Shown one piece after another: positions 1 to 9,100 of a DNA stretch of 64,000 bases. The notes beneath the pieces are model-generated. The model did no database searches and was not told the DNA's origin. It was given only the letters and a program-made list of their open reading frames with translations. A program made the position numbers and the translations under genes. This DNA is from Vanessa cardui (Eukaryota; Arthropoda; Insecta; Lepidoptera; Nymphalidae), in assembly GCF_905220365.1 (NCBI RefSeq), contig NC_061131.1, positions 11,135,318 to 11,199,317 on the forward strand, read 5' to 3'. Numbering within the stretch: position 1 is the first letter of the stretch; every line of letters starts with the position of its first letter.

Positions 1-162
1 TGAAAGGTGATGTATAATATGGGTGCTTAAGGCCAACTTTTGGTGTCATCAGGATGAGCGGTTTGCGGAAAGGCAAAGCTATTTGTCGCCGTATCAAATG
101 GAAATAGTTCGCTGGAGTCGTAACGTTACACACGATCCAGTTTGCAGCCCGTAATTGTTTCA
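1..162 (-). CDS. Ogdh: OGDH-like exon 19 (partial, continues off left edge)
   Basis: Begins LKQLRAANWIVCNVTTPANY and continues FHLIRRQIALPFRKPLILMT, PKVGLKHP. It matches the CNW.V.N.STP.N.FH.LRRQI..PFRKPLI block. Acceptor TTCAAG|TG, phase 1 in. The frame is open to base 1; roughly the last 160 residues of the protein lie outside the window. Confidence 0.94.
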
Positions 163-3100
163 CTTGAACGAATTAGTAAAAGATAAATGTTACACATATA
201 AAAATGTTGGGATGCTTATAATACCTTTGATTTTTTGAAAATAGAAAAGGGTATATTGCTTTTTTTTATTATCTTACATGGCATATACTTGTCATCAAGA
301 TCGGGAATATTATCCTCGTCATCATCAGCCTGCTGAAGGTAGCGCTCCACACGTGCTGATGAATGCTCTGGGCCCTATAAAGTAACAAATATTATTTCGT
401 AATTTAGTGTCAAGATAATTTAAAAAAAATGCAAGATTAATACAAAAAGAATTTAAAAAAAATACTCGACTAGTGAATTTTACAAGCAAATCACATTGTT
501 TTCAAGTTTCACAGGTTGAAGAGTTTTGGAATTGTTCTCTATTAAATTATCATAGCAACAGTGTGTGAAATATCGAAAATAATTTTTGTCGAAATGAGGC
601 GAAAGGTTTTTTCGAATGTAATGTACTCTGACGTTTCGCATCATGAGTCGTGCGATGTAGTCATTAATTAATTTGTCACGCCAACTTACAGCTCCATCAA
701 TGCCATGTGGTAATTGAACCACGATGCCTGTCTGGCACACCCATTTACTCTCTCCATTGGCTATGAATGTGTCGAATACTGGCTGAGCTGTATCAGCAAA
801 GTCGCCATACTGCGCCTCCCAGATTGTAAGGAGAAAGGGGCTCGAATAAGAATAGCCGACTTCGAAGCCCAAAATACCTAATAAGTAATTATTAAAGTTA
901 TGTCCAGAGATTTTTATATCTAAAATTTTTGTATGAAAAATTTTACGATAAAACTTCGATGTTTGGTTTTCAGAGATAAGTTGGCAAAGTTTTATCAGAA
1001 CATATGTTGACGTTTGTAGTCTAGTATGTCTAGATGTATGTACAAAGTCTATGTAGTCTAGCTTGAGTTGTTTAGCGTAGCATGTTGTGCAAGAAGGGAT
1101 GCAATCTCTAAGTGCTCGTAATTGACAGTCGTTCCCTCGATAATTACTTTGGTAACAGGCCCTAAATAACTTGGCAGCTTGTACATAGCGTCCGCCCAAC
1201 ACGAGTAGGAGGCGAACGCTTCTATCTTGATGAATTAACGGAGTTGACAAGCGTAACAAGCAATATAAGATGTTTTACGTATAGTTGAACACGATAGGAT
1301 ACACACTTGAAGGTTGTATTTGTATGGCAACTTGATATTTTATATTAAACAAAGATAAATATACCGAGTGACCCTTACTAATAATTCCCACAATATATAT
1401 TTGCCTTAAGGCTTGAAACCACTCTTTTAATCATACTTATTGTTCTTTATAAAAATCGTTCAACTAACCGAATTCACTTAATGAGCTATTATGCAAACTA
1501 TACAAAGATTGATCTGGATACAATGTATCTAGTACTCTGTAAGTGGCGCCGTCCACGCCTTGATGGTGGTATACGTGGTGCCTGCGTAAAATAATAAAAT
1601 CAAAAACTACAAATTTAATTAAAATAATCAATGAAACAACTGTATAACGAATACTTGAAAATATTTTGTCCAAACAAACGTAGATTATGTTAGTACTTCA
1701 CAATCATTAAGGAGATTGCTTTATTGTTACCGAACAGTCAATTAAAGTTTAAACGAATAGCGAAAAGAAAAACGGCCAGCTATTGTCCGGCACCGGAAAT
1801 TGAAGCATTTTCGGTGAAATTTAGAACAGTTAGTCTATTGTGGCTTAAAATCATGAATCAGGGTTAGTTGTCCGATATACGGGATGTCGGTCCCCAGTCG
1901 ATTAGTTCGAACAGCGGCGAAATGATAAATTTACCGAAAGAAAAAAGTACACCACTTTGTTGCAGACCTTTGGAAGTCCACAAAGAGATGAAATAATACG
2001 AAATCGTTTGTAATTTCGTATACGGTTGAGGGGAAACAATCTCTGGGAAAACCCAAATTATAAACCCTATATACATTACAATATATTCCAGAAAGATTGG
2101 TTTAATTGTATCTTGACTTTCCTCAAATTGGCTGCTATTAATTCCTTGAATTATAAGCGTTAATTGAGGAATTAATTATAAGTTGAACCAAAAACAAAAC
2201 AAAAAGATTAAAACCAGTTTTTTTTAAATAAATTATAAAACCTAATACGACTAAGTATAATCGGTTTTGATCAACGCGGAGCTTTTGTTATATCACCTAT
2301 GCGCCATAGTGCCTCTTTCAACATCTTCACCAGTGAGTCTAATGTGAATCTTATCCCGCAAAAGAGAGCCATATGCTAGCGCTTCTCCCATTGCCCAGTC
2401 CGCCATGCCAGACTTCACCTACAACAAGGAATAGAAACACAAAAGTATTAAGTAAAGCTGTCAACAAATAAAATTTTATAGTCGGCCGAAAAAATTAAAT
2501 ATATGAAGTAAGGAAGGAAAAGGAAGGAAGGCAAACGTGTCATTTGTACCATTACATTATGGTCCTTAGATAAAAACATAGCCGATATTGCCCGTAATGT
2601 GCCGCTAACCGTGAGGTCTAAAATTTTATGTCCCTTGTGCCCTTAATTACACACAAAGCGTATGCTTTGAGCCCAAACTTTAGTAATAAAGGTAAAAAGA
2701 AATCGATATGAATAAGAACTATATTATATGTAATTTTTAAAATAATGTCCATATAATTATATCTAAAATGATAACCATTTTTTCCCGTTTCTCTAGCATC
2801 CTGTGGATGCCTTTGTGTATTTCAAAAGCCCAGGGTTCGGGTGGTCTACAGAAGTGTTGAGCTATTGTTGTTATTGTCGTTTCAGAGATGCCAGTATCAC
2901 GTATCTGAGAAAATAAATAAACTGTTATAAATATATATGTTTCGTAAAAAACTTTAAGTTTTAAATTGCTTGTAGAAAGTTGTAGAAAGTCGAGATGGCT
3001 GGCTGGACTAAGATGAAGAAACAGCGTCGAGATGGCCCAGTGGTTAGAACGCGTGCATCTGAATCGATGATTGCGGGTTCAAACCCAGGCAAGCACCGCT

Positions 3101-6100
3101 GATTCAAGTGCTTAATTTGTCTTTATAATTCATCTCGTACTCAGCGGTGAAGGAAAACATCGTGAGGAAACCTGCATGTGACAAATTTCATGGAAATTCT
3201 GCCACATGTGTATTCCACCAACCCGCATTGGAACAGTGTGGTGGAATATGTTCCAAACCTTCTTCTCAAAGGGAGAGGCGGCCTTTAGCCCAGCAGTGGG
3301 AATTTACAGGCTGCCGTTGTTGCTTTGTACCTTTTTAGGATCACTTGCTTCGAAGAAACCAGTCCAAGGTGTATCGACCCAATCCATGATACTCAATTTT
3401 GTGATCTTCTTGGCTAGTTCAAAGTGTTTGTTCAGAGTATCCATATACTCCTTTTCCCAACCTTTAATATCTGCGTCTGTTATTACGCCATCTGCTTTCA
3501 GCTTTTCACCGTAAATCCGATCCACTATTTTTTTTAAATAAAGTCTTAGTGAAATCATAAAAAAAGCTTTAACATATACATTATGTATTAAAACTATAAT
3601 TTTTTTTATAAAAGAAAAGTTTAGACTTTGGCATTAAATTTTATACGTATATTCGATGTTAGTTTAACTTTCCCTCACTTAAAAAATAAAACTATCGTAA
3701 TATATTGACATTATACTTGAATGCTGTTAATACTATTACATATTGAAGTATATGAATGTACGTATGATTAAATATATTTACATAACTGATTCTGTCAGTA
3801 AAAGTAAGAATAATAAGACTGTTTCTTTTTTCATATGACCTACTCACCGTCTGTCTGCTTACGAAATATTCGCCATCGTAACAAAATAGCTATAATAATT
3901 ACCCGTTTGCATATTCTTTATCTTCTTGTACATAATCGGCTGAGTGAACATCGGTTCATCCTCTTCGCTGTGGCCAAATCGACGATAGCACACCAAATCA
4001 ATAACGACGTCCTTCTTGAATTTGCAACGAAATTCAATCGCTACCCGCGCTACGTGTGCGACCGCTTCTGCATCGTCACTATTCACGTGCAAGACAGGTG
4101 CATCTACGCACTTAGCTACATCTAAACAAACATTACGTATTTTAGTAATTTGAGCACTCATATCCAAAAAATTATTTATAGCTAGTTATAGCCTGCGTCT
4201 TCGCTTACGTTTTAGGGATTTAGTTGTCATATGTGAGGCAGAACAGTATCCTTGGACTTCTAATTTGCGTCATACCAAATTTCATTATATTCGGTTCAAC
4301 GAATTGGTCGTGAAAGAGCGAGAGACGGATAGACAGAGCTTCTTTCACATTTATAATGTTGTTACAGATTCAATTCAATTTTTAAACAATTAATTTGATT
4401 TTTAATGACAAAAAATGTACAATCATTTTATATCATCGTATGAAAAATGTTACTACATTAAACAAATCCACTGACCTGAACAGTAAGGGGAACTTCTAGC
4501 GAATCTGGGATCAGTGGTGTATCCGATCTGATTGTTGCACACGATGTGAATGGATCCGTGTGTAGTGAAGTTAGGCAAATTGCCTAAATGCATTGTCTCG
4601 TACACGACGCCCTGTCCTGAAAACGCTGCGTCGCCGTGCATAATAATCGCCATTACCTAGGAAAATATGGATATTTTATTTTTACTTTTTCAGTCACATA
4701 TAACAATGACTGTCTGTCGCTCAATCACAACCAAACCGCTGAACTGAATTTGATGAAGTTTGCTATGAGGCTAACTTGAACTCCAAGAAAGAACATGACA
4801 ACCAAGACCCTTAAACACGAGCGAAGCCCACGGGCGACTACTACCTTAAAATAATAGGGTATCGAATTTTATTAAGGCACGTGACTAAATATACTAGGTC
4901 AGTTACTGTCTTTCAATTCTGAAAGATTAGCTCAGAGAAGGAGACAAATGCATTATATTTTGTCTTCTCTTGGAACGTAAAGTACCTTATCTCCATTGTT
5001 ATCTCCTTTCCAATGTTGTTCCGCGCGAGCCTTCCCAATAACAACAGGTGACACTACTTCCAAGTGCGAAGGGTTGCAGCTCATGGACACTTTAATGTAC
5101 TTGTTAGTTTTTCGAATGAAACGATGGATAAATGTACCGAGATGGTACTTGATATCGCCTGATCCCTGTACAAAAGTTAATAAATAGACCTCTATAGGCT
5201 GTGGTTGAAATTCCTCAATTAAATCGATCGAAGTGAAACATTTTGACAAGAATATTAGTAATACCGGCTCCTTTGGCTCCATTGGTTTAAATTGAGCAAA
5301 TATGTCAGTCAGTTGTTTACGGCATACGTTCACTAACATGTTTAGACGCCCTGAAATAAAGATATATTGCTATCGATATTGTTGCAAACTATTTCTTAAT
5401 AAAATATCGTTTTTCCTCTTGTTTGAGATTGTTGATTTTACTAATCTTTTCAAATACTTTTCTTTTAGTGGTTTTTCACAACAGAATTAACATGATTTAT
5501 ATTTATTTTTTGTTCTAATGAAATTTTTTTGGTGAGTATTATGGTTTCAAAATCTAGACTAAAACTACAAACGTATTTCTTATTTATATATATCAAAAAC
5601 GTATTGACTTGCTAAAAATATTCTTCTAAAGACGAATGGTGGAGTTGATCTACAGTTCTACTGGTTTGGCTAAAGAACAAAACTTTGAAAGAAACACAGT
5701 ATATATATAAAGAAAAACTAGTCTAAAAAGAACTCTACCTCGATGTTGCATTGCCATCACAATGGACTCCACACCAAGTTTTGTGCTGCTATCGACAATC
5801 TCTTCCAGCATCGCTATCATGCTCTCGCCGCCTTCCAATCCAAAACGCTTCTCTGCCGGCCATTTCGTTGCGAAGTACTTTTCTAAACTGTTGGTTATTT
5901 AACTTTATCTATAGAATATAGTAACCACATACGTAATTTCACTACTTAGGTATAAATGCCACTACATACGTAAAAAATGTAATTTTGAAATGCTCTGCAT
6001 TTGAATGCTTTCATACTCTAATAAATGGTTGTACTGAACATTGTGCTAAATAATTACTTTATTTTTTAAAGAAATATTAATTTTGATGTACGAAATCAAA

Positions 6101-9100
6101 GGTATCATGTAGGTATCATTAAATAGTTCCAATTATGAAACGTATATTTGTATGACTAACAAAACAGCTTTAGTAAGCCGTCGCATGATATCCCTCTTCT
6201 CCTCGGTCGTCTTATCGAAACTTCCAGGAGCTTCCATCCTCTCTCGTATAAACTGAATGCAGTCCAAGTCATACAAGTGCATATATTCAACTCCTATCGC
6301 ACCACAATATACTCTTTCTAGGCGACTTATTATCTCCCTGTTATTAATATTACCAAAAGTCACATTATTCGACCAATAAAATTTATATTTTGTTTTCGGT
6401 TGTAAAATAATTACTATAAATTATTGTTTGATGTGTTTTCAAAATTAGTAAACATACCTTAGGGTGAGCGCTGTTTCCTTACCGCCTATGAAGGTTCTAT
6501 CGGGTAACTCAAAGACTGTATCCATGTGTTCTTCGTCTACGAATTCAAAAATAGAAAACATTCTCAATTTAAATTAGATTAAATATAGAAAACAAACTTT
6601 TCTTGCATAGACAAATCGGTAACATTCATCTTAAATGATTGTCTGCAAACAGTCTGATAAAAAAATCAAAGACGATTTTCTTTTAAAAATACAATATTTG
6701 AAGTACATTTGTAGCATTTAAATTAAAACTTGATTACTCGCCCGCGGTATACGCCATTAAATAGGAAGCTATTAATTTTATTTGGTCCACAATTAAGAGA
6801 GCTACCAATTTAAAAAATAAATAAAACGGTTCGGTTCATGCTTTACTGTTATATACTATGTACAGTATACAGTTGTGACTGAGAACGTTCGTGTTAATAA
6901 TTGTCTTATTATGTGACGGTAAAGGAAAGGTTTTCCCACGACATTTTGTGTCGGATGAAATTCTGCCACATTTTGAATTAGTTCCAAAACTTCTATAATA
7001 AAGAATAAACCCAGCAGCTTGATATTTACAGCCTGTACTATTCTTTTAATAGTGATTATCGAATTCAAAAACAGTCAATAAATCATTTATTTTTCTTGCA
7101 TAATTCAATCTTAAGCAGCAAAATGTTATCACACCTTAAAGAAGCTTGAAACGAGTAATTTGTAATTGGTTAGGAAATAAAGAAGTGAGTAACGTATGTA
7201 TCATACGCAATACAGAGCCGAGTTCTCTTGAAACCACGCGACATTCAACTCCTTTCATGTCTAGAGGAGCGTTTTGTGATTTAAGAATCCATCGAGCGCC
7301 AATCGTAAGATTTAGTGGATCCGTCTTGGCTAGGAGATGTCCTCGAGTCTATGCATTAAAAATATAATTATTTTATAGTATCTATCTGGTATCTAAGCTT
7401 TAAACTATTGATAGTGTGTTCAATACAATAAAATATTACTATAATTTTCGATTGCAATGCTTTGTTTATTAGGGTTTGAACAAATGCACGAACGGTCTGC
7501 ACAAAGAAAGTAATAAAAAGGAAACTTTATAATTTAACTAATGATAGTGGAACTTAAACAAAAGTAGGCAAATATAACTTTTAGAAGTGACTTCAGAAGA
7601 AAGTCACGATCATGATTAAAATACATATATTAAAAGATAATATGACACGACGTAAATTATTATATATTATAGATTGTTTTTTATTTTTTATGGTGTAGGT
7701 TGGCGGACGAGCATATGTTAAGTGGTCACCATCACTTATAGACAATGACGCTGTAAGAAATATTAACTATTATTTACATTGTCAATATGCCACTAACCTT
7801 GGGAACTAAGATGTTATGTACCTTGTGCCTGTAGGTACACTGGCTCACTCACCCTTCAAACCGGAACACAACAATACTGATTACTGAGTACTGTTATTTG
7901 GCGGAAGAACAACTGATGAGTGGGTGGTACCTACCCAGACGGGCTAGCACAAAGCCCTACCACCAAGTTGGTGTAAAATAGCGAAAGGAAACCAAACTGA
8001 TGTTGGAAATGTGGATTAAATTAATTCGTTTTGTTATACTGACTTAAATTAATATTTTCTCAGTGTGATACTTACCTGATAACTTCTGATCAGATTTTGA
8101 ACAGCGAGATGTAATTTGATACGTCCTTTGGCTTCTTTATCATCCTTTTCTTTTGATTTGAGATCTAAAATTATTTCATAATATAACTAGCAATCCTCCC
8201 GGTTTCACACGAGTGCGATACTGATACTAAATATACTACAGAATTTGTTTATTTACATCACATTAGAAACATCTAAAATTATCAGTGTTTCTTTACTATA
8301 TTGTCCATGTATTATATACAAAAACCTTCCTCTCGAATCACTCTATCTAATAAAAAACCGCATCAAAATCCGTTGCGTAATTTTAAAGATCTAAGCATAC
8401 ATAGCGACAGACAGCAGTAAGCGACTCTGTTTTATACTATGTAATGATGATTGTGTATTTATTTACACAACATATACATGAGGTATATTGTTATGTACTG
8501 TTACTTACTGCCTGTTTACTAATAATAAGAGTGTAGTTTGACACTTTAATTAAATGTTAAGAGAAGCGACAGAGGCGTTAGAACTAAACTTTCTTACGTA
8601 CCAAAGTAATTATGTAAATTCGTTCACTAATGCATATTGTATATTCAAAAATGATTTTATAGTGAAACAAAAGCTTTTTAAAGCGTTTTATTTACAACTA
8701 GTTGTGGCCCGCAGTTTCGATCGCGTTTAAGGGGGTTGGTAATGAGTTATGTAAAAAAAGTACCCTTTGTCCTTCCTTGGAGGTTAAGCTAGATTCAAAA
8801 AATTTTCATTAATTTCCGCTCATTGGTTTGGTCGTGAAATAGCGACAGTAGAGAGTTACTTCCACATTTATAATATTAGTATAGATGTATATGTTTAAAA
8901 ACTTACTGACTGTTTTAGGACTAAACTCATCTTCGAATTCTTCGATTTTCAATGTCGGCCCGCTCACGCTCTCATAGAAACCGTCCCATGTCTGTTAAAC
9001 GGAATTTATTTTATTAAAAATACTTTATAAATACATTTTGGATCCTCTGCTTTCGTAATTTACAACAGCTTATTTCCGTTATGATAAACATTAAGATGTA

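Noticed and set aside
3147..3338. Recurring MKENIVRKPACDKFH-type short frames at several places
   Set aside because: All are translations of family A SINEs, not a gene family.
3206..3514. 102-codon plus-strand frame
   Set aside because: Runs through a SINE and then antisense to OGDH-like exon 13.
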